Part shown: in pieces, positions 1 to 9,238 of the stretch
How positions within the stretch are numbered: position 1 is the first letter of the stretch
Layout: each line of letters starts with the position of its first letter
Origin: Owenweeksia sp965214115
GTDB lineage: Bacteria; Bacteroidota; Bacteroidia; Flavobacteriales; Schleiferiaceae
DNA length: 64,000 nucleotides
Direction of reading: 5' to 3'
NCBI GenBank assembly: GCA_965214115.1
Contig: CBDCAU010000006.1
Location: 115,577 to 179,576, forward strand
Position numbers and translations under genes: made by a program
Notes under the pieces: generated by a model
What the model saw: the letters and a program-made list of their open reading frames with translations, nothing else
Databases searched by the model: none
What the model was told of the DNA's origin: nothing

Positions 1-568
1 CCAGCGAGATAACGTTCTGCACATTGCCTTGGCGGAAGATGGCGGTATTCATCCGAACGCCATCCACCACCAATAAAATGCGGCTGGTGCTGAAGCCCCG
101 CAACATCGGCGAGCCGCCGCCCAACTGGCTTTTTTGAATATAAACGCCGTTCGTCCCGCCCAGCAAATCCGCCGTGGTCTGCGGGTTTTGGAAAGCAATT
201 TCCTTCTTTTCGATTTGCGCGATTTGGATGGGAATTTGCCGTTCGTTTTCCTCCCAGCGGTTGTAGTTCAGTTGCACTTCTTCCAATCCGAAAATGGTGG
301 GACGCATCGCCAATCTGAAATTAGCGGCCCTGATATTCTGCCGCAAAACCGCCGTGTCTTGATAACCGGGATGTTGGAAGGAAATGCGTTCGCAAGCTTT
401 GAAACCCTTCAAATCCGCGCGGCCGTTTTGGTCGGTGGCGGCGGAATTTTTAGCGCAATAAATGTAAACTTGTGAAATGGGGTCGCCACTTTGGGCATCA
501 AAAACGAAAACAGACTGGGCAAAACTAAAAGCGGGGAGCAGGACGGACAACGCCAAAAAACTACGCAT
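1..568 (-). CDS. TonB-dependent receptor, N-terminal part (cut by window start)
   Basis: Leftward gene whose 3' part lies outside the window. The start ATG (566-568) is followed by a signal peptide (MRSFLALSVLLPAFSFAQ), then a small carboxypeptidase-like regulatory domain (about residues 20-95) and the beginning of a TonB plug (about residues 120-189), with the typical run GGSPMLRGFSTSRILLVVDG and VRMNTAIFRQGNVQN. The family makes outer-membrane barrels that import iron complexes, haem, vitamins or glycans with TonB/ExbBD energy. The plug wording resembles haemoglobin/transferrin-type receptors more than SusC, but the substrate cannot be told from this part. It is divergent from menE, and a terminator-like hairpin lies in its leader at 621-658. 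Confidence 0.88.
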   Translation of the reverse strand, partial: MRSFLALSVLLPAFSFAQSVFVFDAQSGDPISQVYIYCAKNSAATDQNGRADLKGFKACERISFQHPGYQDTAVLRQNIRAANFRLAMRPTIFGLEEVQLNYNRWEENERQIPIQIAQIEKKEIAFQNPQTTADLLGGTNGVYIQKSQLGGGSPMLRGFSTSRILLVVDGVRMNTAIFRQGNVQNVISL

Positions 569-620
569 AAAAAGAGTAGGAATTTTCAGCGCGCCTCGCA
601 AAAACAATGCCTTGCCAAAG

Positions 621-658
621 AAAAATCCCGCTCCGCAAAACACGGAACGGGATTTTTT
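621..658. terminator. Terminator-like hairpin in the leader of the TonB receptor
   Basis: An inverted repeat, AAAATCCCGCTCC / GGAACGGGATTTTTT with one G-U pair and an 8-nt loop, is followed by a T run on both strands. It lies between two divergent genes, about 55 nt upstream of the receptor start, so it ends neither gene in the usual sense. It could act as an attenuator in the receptor leader. I see no recognisable riboswitch aptamer upstream. Confidence 0.5.
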
Positions 659-711
659 GAGGTTGAGTTCTGCCTTACGAAAACAGGGTTAGTCTTTAAA
701 GGCTTATATAA

Positions 712-1773
712 ATGGGAACTGTACTTTGCATCACGCACCAAAAAACGAAAAGGTTGGGACAACAAGATTATTTTTGTAAAATAGGAGGTAAGTCATTCAT
801 TATCAATACAAAAAATGTTGAAACCTTACCGCTGTCGCAGGATTCCGTTTCGTTTTTAAAAGATTTTTTATCGGAAAATAAAACGTTGGAAGCCAAAACC
901 TCCGGTTCCACGGGGAGTCCAAAAACCATTTTATTGATTAAAAATGCGATGCGCGCTTCCGCCAAAAACACGTTGGATTTTTTAAATATCAAACCCAATG
1001 AAAAAATTTTGCTCTGCCTTTCGGCCCATCACATTGCAGGAAAAATGATGCTGGTGCGCTGGTTGGTGGGCGGTTTGGATTTGTATGAAACCGAAACCTC
1101 CGCCACGCCGCTGGACGAGATTACCGGCGCATTTGATTTTGCCGCGATGGTGCCGTACCAAGCGCAACAGTCTTTAAATCAATTACATAGAATTCGAAAA
1201 ATCATTTTGGGAGGCGGCGGGATTTCCTTAGAGTTTGAAAAAGAGTTGTTGGAAATTCCTTCCGAAATTTTTCATACCTACGGAATGACGGAAACGCTTT
1301 CGCACGTGGCGATGCGGAAAATTGATGGAAAATCGCCGCAAGTTTTTACCGCGCTCCCCAATGTAGAATTTTCGTTGGATGAACGGAACTGCTTGATTAT
1401 CAATGCATCGCATATCGGTGTTAAAAATTTGATGACGAACGATGTGGTGGAATTGATGGATGCTCAACATTTTATTTGGAAAGGCAGAATCGACAACGTG
1501 GTAAACAGCGCGGGCGTAAAACTTTTCCCCGAAGAAATCGAGAAAAAAATCGGGGATATAGGTCGGGATTATTTTTTGGCGGGGGTGCCTGATGAGAAGC
1601 TGGGGGAGAAGCTGGTGATGGTGGTGGAGGGGGAGTTTTCGGAAGCGGTTGAAAAACAGGTGGGTACAATAAATTTTTTGAAATATGAAAAGCCGAAAGA
1701 GCTGTTGTTTGTCAAATATTTCAAAAAGACAGCCAATGGAAAAATAATTAGAGATTTCAACAGAAGCAAATAG
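712..1773 (+). CDS. menE: o-succinylbenzoate--CoA ligase (AMP-binding enzyme)
   Basis: Adenylate-forming enzyme of menaquinone synthesis, which activates 2-succinylbenzoate to its CoA ester. Visible motifs are the P-loop TSGSTGSPK (residues 63-71), HTYGMTET (about 188-195), the GRIDNVVNSAGVKLFPEEIE hinge (about 258-277) and a C-terminal GK in TANGKIIRDF that carries the usual catalytic lysine. Length (353 aa or slightly less) fits the short MenE form of Bacteroidota. The start is uncertain: the frame is open from ATG 712, but the first ~24 residues look non-conserved. A TAnnTTTG-like box (TATTTTTG, 769-776) and an AGGAGGT (783-788) inside this stretch suggest the true start is downstream, although no ATG is in frame there. 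A 5' frameshift is also possible. Confidence 0.85.
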   Translation: MGTVLCITHQKTKRLGQQDYFCKIGGKSFIINTKNVETLPLSQDSVSFLKDFLSENKTLEAKTSGSTGSPKTILLIKNAMRASAKNTLDFLNIKPNEKILLCLSAHHIAGKMMLVRWLVGGLDLYETETSATPLDEITGAFDFAAMVPYQAQQSLNQLHRIRKIILGGGGISLEFEKELLEIPSEIFHTYGMTETLSHVAMRKIDGKSPQVFTALPNVEFSLDERNCLIINASHIGVKNLMTNDVVELMDAQHFIWKGRIDNVVNSAGVKLFPEEIEKKIGDIGRDYFLAGVPDEKLGEKLVMVVEGEFSEAVEKQVGTINFLKYEKPKELLFVKYFKKTANGKIIRDFNRSK

Positions 1774-1871
1774 AGAACTTAGGGCAATACCGCTCTGTCA
1801 AAATGAGTGTGTTAACTTTTTAGTGTAATTTTGAAAGGAATTTTCCGTCTCTTTTAAAAATAATCAATGCT

Positions 1872-4211
1872 ATGAAAAAAAATTCTACTATCTTAATTGC
1901 CGTTTTAGTTTTCGGCTTTTTACCTTCGTTTGCTTTCGGACAGTGTGAACAGGTAATGGGTTGCGCCAACCATACTTTAAATCCAAATGCGCAATTTTGG
2001 CCGGCTCCAAAAATTCCCGATTGGAATTTAACCTTGAATCTTCAGTTCCATATTTTGGAAGAGGGCAACAAGCCCAAGGTATCTTCTTCCCAAATAAATA
2101 CCGCTTTTCAATTTCTTCAAGGACTCTTTAATCCGAAACAAATTTATTTCGATCGGAAAACGGATCTCGACTATGACATCAATAGTCAACCCAACCCCAG
2201 TAGAAACTCTTGTGATTTCATTACTAATTTTCAAGGAGATAATAACGCTATAAACGTAGTAATATCTGATGCCCAAATTTTGACTAGTGACGGATCTTTG
2301 GCAAAGGATGTTATTGACAACTACTGCGTGATAAATGAGCCATCCATCAATAGCCTCCCACAGGATGAACTTAACTGGCTGATTGCTCACGAAATAGGAC
2401 ATTTATTGGGTTTGCTGCACACTTTTGAGGATGCATCAGGGATTACCTTTCCAAATATTGAGAGCTATGAAATGAATCAGAGTGATTTAATAGGCGATAC
2501 GCCAGAAGACCCAGATATTGGGGCTGGATGTGTTGACCAATATACTTGCCAACCGGCCACACCCTCTTGTTGGAACTTACATAAAAACGAACTTCTGGAT
2601 AATGTTATGTCTTATACGCATCCTGCCTGTGCCACCAGCCTTACCTGCGAGCAGTTCGACCGAGCACGTTACTGCATAGCGAATTTTCAACCCCTCAAGG
2701 GTTGCCTCACCACTGCTTCTCAAAATTTGGTAAATTCAAGCGAGATACCCATTGATGAAAAAGAGGCGGTAATTTCTCAAAACACTATCGCAGTTTGGAA
2801 CAATCCCAAATATGTACAGACCGTAATCATTGAGAGTGGGGCTACCCTAACCATTCAGAATACCACGGTGACCTTTTATCCGACTCGCTTGATTCGCAGT
2901 AACAGCACGGGTCAGCTTTTTACAGGCAATAATAGTTTAAATTATGCTGGCGAAGCAGGTTCAATTATTGTCAAGCCGGGAGGTAAATTGATAATAGACC
3001 ATTCTACGCTGACCACGATGTCCTGCTATAATGATTTTATTTGGATGGGGATATATCTTGAAGGAAACCCTGCGGTTTCCCAATCTCCCAGTTTGCAGCC
3101 CAGTTTGGAAATCCGCAACAACTCCTTAATAGAAAATGCCAGATGGGGGGTGGTGAATGCCTCCCACAACGAACAAACCTTGCCAGCCGCAAACCCAGCT
3201 TACACAGGGGGAATATTTAATATCAACCAAACTACGTTTAAGAATTGCGTCAACGGGATTCACTTGTTGCCCTATTCGGACGGGACTAAGGCGTATAATG
3301 GAAAGTTGAGGTTGAGCGAATTCATTATTGATGACGATTATCGAGGTACAGATCCTATAGATCATATACCCACAGGAATAGATATCAATGGGGTGGAGGG
3401 AATCAAAGTGTATGGCTGCGAGTTTAGAAACGACAACACCTCCACTCAGTGGCAACAGCAAGGCACAGCCTTCAGAGCCAACACGGCTTCCTTCCATATT
3501 CTTCCTTATCGTAATAAACTGGGGCATCTCAGCAAAAAAACCCGCTTCGAGGGATGGGAATACGGCATCTTTGCCGAGAACCACTGCTTGCCACTCTTCA
3601 AGAAAAAAGTGTACGATTGCGTTTTCACCGACAACCACTATGGGCAATACTACTCCGCGATGGCCAACACCTTTACGGTAGGCAACGAGTTTTACGTACC
3701 CCAAATGCCCGTGAACAACAACGGCAACCACAACTACGGCACCTATATGGAAAGCAGTATGGGCTTTGTGCTGGAAAACAACGACTACTACGGCGTGGCG
3801 GCTCTCTCGCCTTACCCCACGGGCAACCACTCACTGGGCACCGTATTACTGAACACGGGCGAGCACGCCAACACCGTGTACCGCAACGACTACCAAGGGC
3901 TGACGGTGGCCATAGAGGCCATTGGCAACAACAAAAAAGACCCCGCCAGCAACAATGGCGACGAGGGCTTGGTGCTGCAGTGCAACGATTTTACCAACGG
4001 CCCGCAATATTCACCCGATTTTTGGCAGGATGTGTATGTGGTGGAAGAGAGCGGGGCGAGTATTGCGGCGGGATTGGTGGGGATTGCTAAGAATCAAGGG
4101 TTTTATTTGTCAGGTGGGTCAACTGGGGAAGATCTAGCAAACAACCTTTTTTCGCATTCAACTGGCGGCTATACCTATGATTATCAAGTTTCTGATAATG
4201 CATCTCTCTAA
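1872..4211 (+). CDS. Secreted M43-type metalloprotease with beta-helix region, N-terminal fragment
   Basis: A signal peptide (residues 1-24, ending SFAFGQ) is followed by a zinc-protease domain with HEIGHLLGLLHTF (histidine at about residue 173) and a Met-turn NVMSYTHP (about residue 243). Together these define the M43 (pappalysin/cytophagalysin) family. From about residue 300 on come short repeats rich in N, G and aromatics that look like a right-handed parallel beta-helix. The frame stops at 4211, but the reading continues in the next frame without loss of sense (residues ...DNAS then NYFHSDPQSN). Dropping one base in the CTCTCT run at 4205-4210 joins it to the following fragment and gives a ~1,215-aa protein ending in a T9SS sorting domain. 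Either an assembly error or a real inactivating frameshift. Confidence 0.85.
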   Translation: MKKNSTILIAVLVFGFLPSFAFGQCEQVMGCANHTLNPNAQFWPAPKIPDWNLTLNLQFHILEEGNKPKVSSSQINTAFQFLQGLFNPKQIYFDRKTDLDYDINSQPNPSRNSCDFITNFQGDNNAINVVISDAQILTSDGSLAKDVIDNYCVINEPSINSLPQDELNWLIAHEIGHLLGLLHTFEDASGITFPNIESYEMNQSDLIGDTPEDPDIGAGCVDQYTCQPATPSCWNLHKNELLDNVMSYTHPACATSLTCEQFDRARYCIANFQPLKGCLTTASQNLVNSSEIPIDEKEAVISQNTIAVWNNPKYVQTVIIESGATLTIQNTTVTFYPTRLIRSNSTGQLFTGNNSLNYAGEAGSIIVKPGGKLIIDHSTLTTMSCYNDFIWMGIYLEGNPAVSQSPSLQPSLEIRNNSLIENARWGVVNASHNEQTLPAANPAYTGGIFNINQTTFKNCVNGIHLLPYSDGTKAYNGKLRLSEFIIDDDYRGTDPIDHIPTGIDINGVEGIKVYGCEFRNDNTSTQWQQQGTAFRANTASFHILPYRNKLGHLSKKTRFEGWEYGIFAENHCLPLFKKKVYDCVFTDNHYGQYYSAMANTFTVGNEFYVPQMPVNNNGNHNYGTYMESSMGFVLENNDYYGVAALSPYPTGNHSLGTVLLNTGEHANTVYRNDYQGLTVAIEAIGNNKKDPASNNGDEGLVLQCNDFTNGPQYSPDFWQDVYVVEESGASIAAGLVGIAKNQGFYLSGGSTGEDLANNLFSHSTGGYTYDYQVSDNASL

Positions 4212-5514
4212 TTATTTCCACTCTGACCCGCAAAGCAATATTAGAGTAAAGCCAAAGAACAGCTATCGCTTAACAGAGCAGCAAAGAAATGTCTCACATA
4301 ACTCCGCCCTTTGCCCATCGAAGTTTCAAAATACAGGTGGGGGCACAGGCAGCGGAACGGATTTGCCTTCGGACTACGAATTTGGCCTCACAAGCGCCGA
4401 TAATGGGGAAAGCACGGGAGAAAGTTTGTTGGTGCAACTGATAGACGAAGGCAGCACGCCCCAGCTGGAAGCACAGATATTGGCGGCGGGTCAGCCGGAG
4501 CATCAGCAGCTTTACATTGATATGATGGATATGTCGCCCTACGTGAGCCAAGAAAACCTGCTGAACCTGATAGAGGTGGACAATTTCCCCGAACTGGCTT
4601 TGCGCAACGTCTTTTTGGCCAATCCCGATGCGGCGGCCAACCCCGATATTTGGAGCGCCTTGGAAAACCGCCAGCCCGCCCTGTCGCAGCAAACGCTTAC
4701 CGACATTGAAAGCGGCACGGCCACCATCACCAGCCGCGACGTATTGGAGGGCGAAATGAACCTCCACCGCCAGCATAAAGTCCAAGCCCTCGAACGCTTA
4801 CTGGAACACTACGGTAACGACACTTCCGGTATAAAGAATGAAGCCTACATTGATTCCTTGCTGAATGCGCGCGATGAGGACATCTACCGCTACAGTTTGG
4901 TGGAACTGCAATTGAAACAGGAAAGCCCAGCCACCGCCCAGTCCACCATCAACAATCTAACTGCCTTCGAAGCGATGGGCGAGCAACAGCAGTTGCAATA
5001 CGCCGCGATGAAAGATTATTACGATATCTTGATAGCTGCCGCCCAAGCCAACAGGGGAGTGGCGGAGCTGACCGAGCAGGAACTGGATGATTTGGAGGAT
5101 GTGGAGGAACTTGGGACTGATCTGGCTAAGGCTAAGGCAAGGGGTTTATTGCGGATGAATGGCAGGGAAGTAAATCACATTGAACCTACTTACTTGCCAC
5201 CTACTCAATCTAATAAAAACGCAACCGCCATTAGTCGGCCCAGTAAGATTGAGCGCAATATCAGCATCAGCCCAAACCCCGCTACGAAGCATCTAATTTT
5301 GACTTGGGACTGGCTTGAAGAAGGTTTTCAGAAACCTTTAAAAGCGGAAGTGAGAAGTGCCGACGGAAAAAAAGTAATTGCCGTAGATATAGAAGATTTT
5401 CGGAAAAACACCTTGGTAGTCTCTCTCAAGGGGCAGTCATCGGGACTCTATCTTTTTAGTTTGCTGGAGGATGATAAAACCATCTGGAACCAGAAACTTA
5501 TAATTGTAGATTGA
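4177..5514 (+). CDS. C-terminal fragment of the M43/beta-helix protein, with T9SS type A sorting domain
   Basis: Continuation of the upstream protease gene after a +1 shift; the nominal start at 4177 lies inside the upstream frame and has no signal peptide. A helical, glutamine-rich region (about residues 90-330) contains a block, from NLHRQHKVQALERLLEHYGN onward, that recurs in two downstream copies (6990-7769 and 9239-10018). The last ~80 residues are a type A sorting domain starting at SISPNPATKH and ending KLIIVD, which in this phylum directs export by the type IX secretion system and attachment to the cell surface. The stop codon overlaps the start of the next gene (TGATG), suggesting translational coupling. 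Confidence 0.8.
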   Translation: MIIKFLIMHLSNYFHSDPQSNIRVKPKNSYRLTEQQRNVSHNSALCPSKFQNTGGGTGSGTDLPSDYEFGLTSADNGESTGESLLVQLIDEGSTPQLEAQILAAGQPEHQQLYIDMMDMSPYVSQENLLNLIEVDNFPELALRNVFLANPDAAANPDIWSALENRQPALSQQTLTDIESGTATITSRDVLEGEMNLHRQHKVQALERLLEHYGNDTSGIKNEAYIDSLLNARDEDIYRYSLVELQLKQESPATAQSTINNLTAFEAMGEQQQLQYAAMKDYYDILIAAAQANRGVAELTEQELDDLEDVEELGTDLAKAKARGLLRMNGREVNHIEPTYLPPTQSNKNATAISRPSKIERNISISPNPATKHLILTWDWLEEGFQKPLKAEVRSADGKKVIAVDIEDFRKNTLVVSLKGQSSGLYLFSLLEDDKTIWNQKLIIVD

Positions 5515-6986
5515 TGCTGGTGCGGCTGCCAAGCATACTGGCCATTATTGTCCTTCCGCTTTTCTGCATTTGCCAAGGAGGCTTTTCCCGTACGTGGGAT
5601 TTTGGCAATTTAGAAACCCAAGTGACATCTTGCGATAATGGGTATTTAATTATTTCTTTGTCACCGCCACCTCTAAATGGAATGGCCCTTTGGAAAACGG
5701 ATAGCAACGGTAACCTGCTGGACACCTCTATTTACCGATATTCTCATCCTATAAGTTTGAGCGGCAGGGCGTTGATCAAAGTAGGTGCGAACAATTATAT
5801 TCAATCGCATTCAGAGGCTTATCAGGTAGATTCCAGTGCCACAAGAATAGTTAAATTCAACAAGGGGCTGGATACCATAGCCTCAAAAATGCTGTTTTTG
5901 GATTCGGCGGGGAGCTATGACATCTGGGCGCTGGCGAACGGTTGGAACGACAACGAGATAGTAGGTGTGGGTTTTCATTTCAAAAGTGCCATCAATGAGT
6001 ATCGGCTGTTTTGGATAATACTGGATACCAATCTTAATGTTTTGGATTACAGGCAGATGGATGAGGGAATTTGGGGACAATACATACAAAGGTGTTCTAA
6101 TCGGGAATATATCGTCTCAGGCCGCTCGTCTTTTGGAAAGGCCAAATTGGAGGCATTTGTTACGCGAACCGACTCCATCGGCAATGAGCTTTGGAGAAAT
6201 GATTTTACCAGCCAGCACGGGGTGGCAGCAGCCAGCCTCTTCACAAATGATTCGATAGGCCGTTTTGCATTGATGCCCGAAAAGATGGATGCCAACGGTA
6301 GCCGTTTCAGAATTCGCTTTGTGAAATTTAATACTGCGGGGTCAATTGCGAAAGATACTGTCTTGCCGTACGATTTTTACCACCTCCAGCCTATTCTCAA
6401 CTACTTGAAAGCGGACGGCACATTTGTTAGCACAGGCTACTCCTTTCACAAAGGTGGCTTCAAACATTATATTTTCAACTTTAGGGAGAATGGGGATAGC
6501 CTTTCCTTAAGCCGCCATTATGTGGGCGATGATTGGGATGACTCTTATACTTTTAGCGGTTTTATTGATCAGGATAGTAATGTCGTTTTCGGCGGCCTGT
6601 ACAATGATTCCTATAAACCACCCCAAGGCAACCGCCTCCACAACTGGCTTTTGAAGACCGACAAGCACGGCTGCGTGGTGAGCGGGTGCCAGAACATTGG
6701 TGTTGAGGAATTTTCAGAAGAAGCGGAAACTTCTATCGCGCTTTATCCCAATCCGTTTCGGCAGGCTATCACATTGACTTGGAACCCAAAGGAGGAACTT
6801 TTGCGAAAGCCTACCCGCGCTGAGCTGCGGGACGCTACGGGAAGGCTGGTGTTTTCTGAAAAAGTTGAAAACTTTCAAGCGGGCACCCATATTTTTCATT
6901 TGGGAAAGCTGCCTTCCGGCCTTTACCATTTTTCGCTGAAACAACGGGGGAGGGAAATCTGGGTCAAAAAGGTCATCAAGAATTAA
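5514..6986 (+). CDS. Secreted T9SS type A protein, paralogue 1 of a three-copy family
   Basis: Signal peptide (about residues 1-20, ending CICQG) followed by a ~390-residue body of repeated strands such as LWKTDSNGNLLDTS and NWLLKTDKHGCVVSGC. The body looks like a beta-propeller or beta-rich scaffold but matches no family I recognise. The C-terminal ~85 residues are a T9SS sorting domain (IALYPNPFRQAITLTW ... VKKVIKN). ATG 5514 overlaps the TGA of the preceding gene; a TTG at 5511 is also in frame. Two paralogues follow at 7766 and 10015. The final ~368 bases are nearly identical to those of paralogue 2, whereas the N-terminal half is closer to paralogue 3, so the copies are mosaic. Function unknown; probably cell-surface or secreted. 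Confidence 0.82.
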   Translation: MLVRLPSILAIIVLPLFCICQGGFSRTWDFGNLETQVTSCDNGYLIISLSPPPLNGMALWKTDSNGNLLDTSIYRYSHPISLSGRALIKVGANNYIQSHSEAYQVDSSATRIVKFNKGLDTIASKMLFLDSAGSYDIWALANGWNDNEIVGVGFHFKSAINEYRLFWIILDTNLNVLDYRQMDEGIWGQYIQRCSNREYIVSGRSSFGKAKLEAFVTRTDSIGNELWRNDFTSQHGVAAASLFTNDSIGRFALMPEKMDANGSRFRIRFVKFNTAGSIAKDTVLPYDFYHLQPILNYLKADGTFVSTGYSFHKGGFKHYIFNFRENGDSLSLSRHYVGDDWDDSYTFSGFIDQDSNVVFGGLYNDSYKPPQGNRLHNWLLKTDKHGCVVSGCQNIGVEEFSEEAETSIALYPNPFRQAITLTWNPKEELLRKPTRAELRDATGRLVFSEKVENFQAGTHIFHLGKLPSGLYHFSLKQRGREIWVKKVIKN

Positions 6987-6989
6987 AAT

Positions 6990-7769
6990 ATGGTTTCACT
7001 ATCGGGCATCCCAACTTTTCACGGCCAGCACCAAGTCCACGCCCTCGAGCGCTTACTGGAACACTACGGCAACGACACTTCCGATATTAAAAATGAGGGC
7101 TACATCGACTCCTTGCTCAATGCGCGCGACGAGGACATCTACCGCTACAGCTTGGTGGAACTGCAACTGAGACAGGAAAGCCCAACAACAGCCCAATCCA
7201 CCATCAATAATCTCAATGCCTTTGAAACAATGGGCGAACAGCAGCAGTTGCAATACGCCGCGATGAAAGATTATTACGACATCTTGATAGCTGCCGCCCA
7301 AGCCGATAGGGGAGTAGCGGAACTGACGGAGCAGGAACTGGATGATTTGGAAGACATTGAGGAATTCGGGGTGGGCTTGGCAAGGAGTAAAGCAAGGGGG
7401 CTGTTGCGGTTGAACAGCAGAGAGATAACTTATACTGAACCTACTTATTTACCGCCTACGCAGTCTAATAAAAACGCAAATGTCATTAATCGACCAAGTA
7501 AAATCGAACGCTCTATTTTAATTGCTCCAAATCCTACAAAGGATTTCGTAATTCTTCAATGGGATTGGTTTCAGGAAGGTTTTCAAGAAGCGTTGACCGT
7601 GGAAATTTGGGATTTACAGGGGAAGCGGGTAAAAACTTGCCAAATTGAAGATTTCAGGAAAAACACATTCGTTCTCTCCTTGAACGATTTTTCGGCAGGG
7701 GTTTATTCGCTTCACTTCTATGAAAATGATAACCACCTATTTTCAGAGAAACTGATAATAGGCAAATGA
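6990..7769 (+). CDS. Signal-less partial copy of the M43-protein C-terminus (copy 2)
   Basis: 259 residues that match the last ~255 residues of the fragment ending at 5514: the helical block with ERLLEHYGNDTSDIKNEGYI, the QQQLQYAAMKDYYDILIAAA segment, then a T9SS type A domain (ILIAPNPTKDF ... KLIIGK). There is no signal peptide and no protease or beta-helix part, so the usual T9SS route through Sec should not be open to it. It starts 4 nt after the preceding stop and its own stop overlaps the next start (ATGATG at 7766). Most likely a by-product of tandem duplication of a ~2.25-kb unit; whether it is expressed or useful is unknown. Confidence 0.65.
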   Translation: MVSLSGIPTFHGQHQVHALERLLEHYGNDTSDIKNEGYIDSLLNARDEDIYRYSLVELQLRQESPTTAQSTINNLNAFETMGEQQQLQYAAMKDYYDILIAAAQADRGVAELTEQELDDLEDIEEFGVGLARSKARGLLRLNSREITYTEPTYLPPTQSNKNANVINRPSKIERSILIAPNPTKDFVILQWDWFQEGFQEALTVEIWDLQGKRVKTCQIEDFRKNTFVLSLNDFSAGVYSLHFYENDNHLFSEKLIIGK

Positions 7770-9235
7770 TGAGAAGGTGCATTTGGCTTTTACTCCTGCC
7801 AAACCTTGTAATTGCTCAAGGTGGATTTAGCAAATTTTGGCAAAGTGGCGCATTAGAAACACAGGTTGGGGCTGCGGAGAAAGGCCACCTACTTGTTTCA
7901 TCCTCTCCTATTCATTGGAATGAGTTGTCAATTTGGAAAACGGATTCGGCCGGGGTGCTTTTAGATACGTCAAACGTGTTTCTTTTTCCACATACTATTG
8001 GTCTTAGATCTAAAGCTTTTATAAACTTTAGTAATGGCAGATTTATAAGTTCTCATCTGTCGCTGGTGGTTCAAGATTCGGGCTTTTCTCGGTTGGTTAA
8101 ATTCAACTCATATCTAGATACAGTTAAAACGGCAGAGATAGTGGTTGATTCGTTGGGAAGATTTGATATTTGGGCCATAACGCAGCCTTCGCCGTCGGGG
8201 GGGTATATAGCCGCCACTGGAACACGCTTGCTTAAAGCCTCCAACGAGTATGAACTCTTTTGGCTGAAAATTGACACGGGGCTAAATGTAATTTCTCATC
8301 AAATTATTTCTAAAGGTCTTTGGGGGCAACATATTCAAAAATGTCCAAATCAGGAATATTTAGTATCAGGTCCTACATCCTTGGAAAAACCCAGATCTGA
8401 GGGTTTTGTGATGCGACTCGATTCAATTGGTAACAAGCTATGGGAGCGGAACTTTACTGGCCAGTATGCAGTGGGCGCGGCCAGCCCTTTTGAGAATGAC
8501 ACTTTGGGTCGGTGGATTCTGATGCCCCAAAAAGTGGATGCCACGGGCAGTCGGTCACGTCTCCGTCTTGTGGAGTTGGATGCTAATGGCAATATTCTCA
8601 AAGACACCCTTTTACCCTATGATTTCTATCACCTACGGCATACGCTTAACTACATAAAAAAAGATGGCACGTTGGTGGGCACGGGTTCTACAAGACGCGG
8701 CGGCGGTTTCAAACATTTCATTTTTAATTTCACCACGGGCGGCGACAGTCTCTCTCTGAAGTTCTACAACGTGGGCGATGATTTTGATGACTCCTACACA
8801 TTTAGTGGCTATATGGATAAGGACAGCAACCTTGTTTTTGGTGGCCTGTACGATGACTTCCACAACCCACCCCAAGGCAACCGCCTCCACAACTGGCTCC
8901 TGAAGACCGACAAGCACGGCTGCGTGGTGAGCGGGTGCCAGAACATTGGTGTTGAGGAATTTTCAGAAGAAGCGGAAACTTCTATCGCGCTTTATCCCAA
9001 TCCGTTTCGGCAGGCTATCACATTGACTTGGAACCCAAAGGAGGAACTTTTGCGAAAGCCTACCCGCGCTGAGCTGCGGGACGCCACGGGAAGGCTGGTG
9101 TTTTCTGAAAAAGTTGAAAACTTTCAAGCGGGCACCCATATTTTTCATTTGGGAAAGCTGCCTTCCGGCCTTTACCATTTTTCGCTGAAACAACGGGGGA
9201 GGGAAATCTGGGTCAAAAAGGTCATCAAGAATTAA
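7766..9235 (+). CDS. Secreted T9SS type A protein, paralogue 2
   Basis: 489-residue homologue of the genes at 5514 and 10015. The signal peptide ends at about residue 18 (NLVIAQ). The body carries the same signatures as the other copies: IWKTDSAGVLLDTS, LWGQHIQKCPNQEYLVSG, LPYDFYHL and NWLLKTDKHGCVVSGC. The C-terminal sorting domain is almost the same in DNA as that of paralogue 1 (three substitutions over about 368 bp by my reading), while the N-terminal third is clearly more divergent. The start overlaps the stop of the upstream fragment. Function unknown. Confidence 0.82.
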   Translation: MMRRCIWLLLLPNLVIAQGGFSKFWQSGALETQVGAAEKGHLLVSSSPIHWNELSIWKTDSAGVLLDTSNVFLFPHTIGLRSKAFINFSNGRFISSHLSLVVQDSGFSRLVKFNSYLDTVKTAEIVVDSLGRFDIWAITQPSPSGGYIAATGTRLLKASNEYELFWLKIDTGLNVISHQIISKGLWGQHIQKCPNQEYLVSGPTSLEKPRSEGFVMRLDSIGNKLWERNFTGQYAVGAASPFENDTLGRWILMPQKVDATGSRSRLRLVELDANGNILKDTLLPYDFYHLRHTLNYIKKDGTLVGTGSTRRGGGFKHFIFNFTTGGDSLSLKFYNVGDDFDDSYTFSGYMDKDSNLVFGGLYDDFHNPPQGNRLHNWLLKTDKHGCVVSGCQNIGVEEFSEEAETSIALYPNPFRQAITLTWNPKEELLRKPTRAELRDATGRLVFSEKVENFQAGTHIFHLGKLPSGLYHFSLKQRGREIWVKKVIKN

Positions 9236-9238
9236 TAT

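Noticed and set aside
621..790. Riboswitch upstream of the TonB receptor (for example cobalamin)
   Set aside because: A terminator-like hairpin is present, but the space is too short and I see none of the conserved core of a cobalamin, TPP or SAM riboswitch.
3126..3830. 234-aa leftward open frame opposite the M43/beta-helix gene
   Set aside because: Valine- and histidine-rich shadow of the asparagine/threonine-rich beta-helix coding strand.
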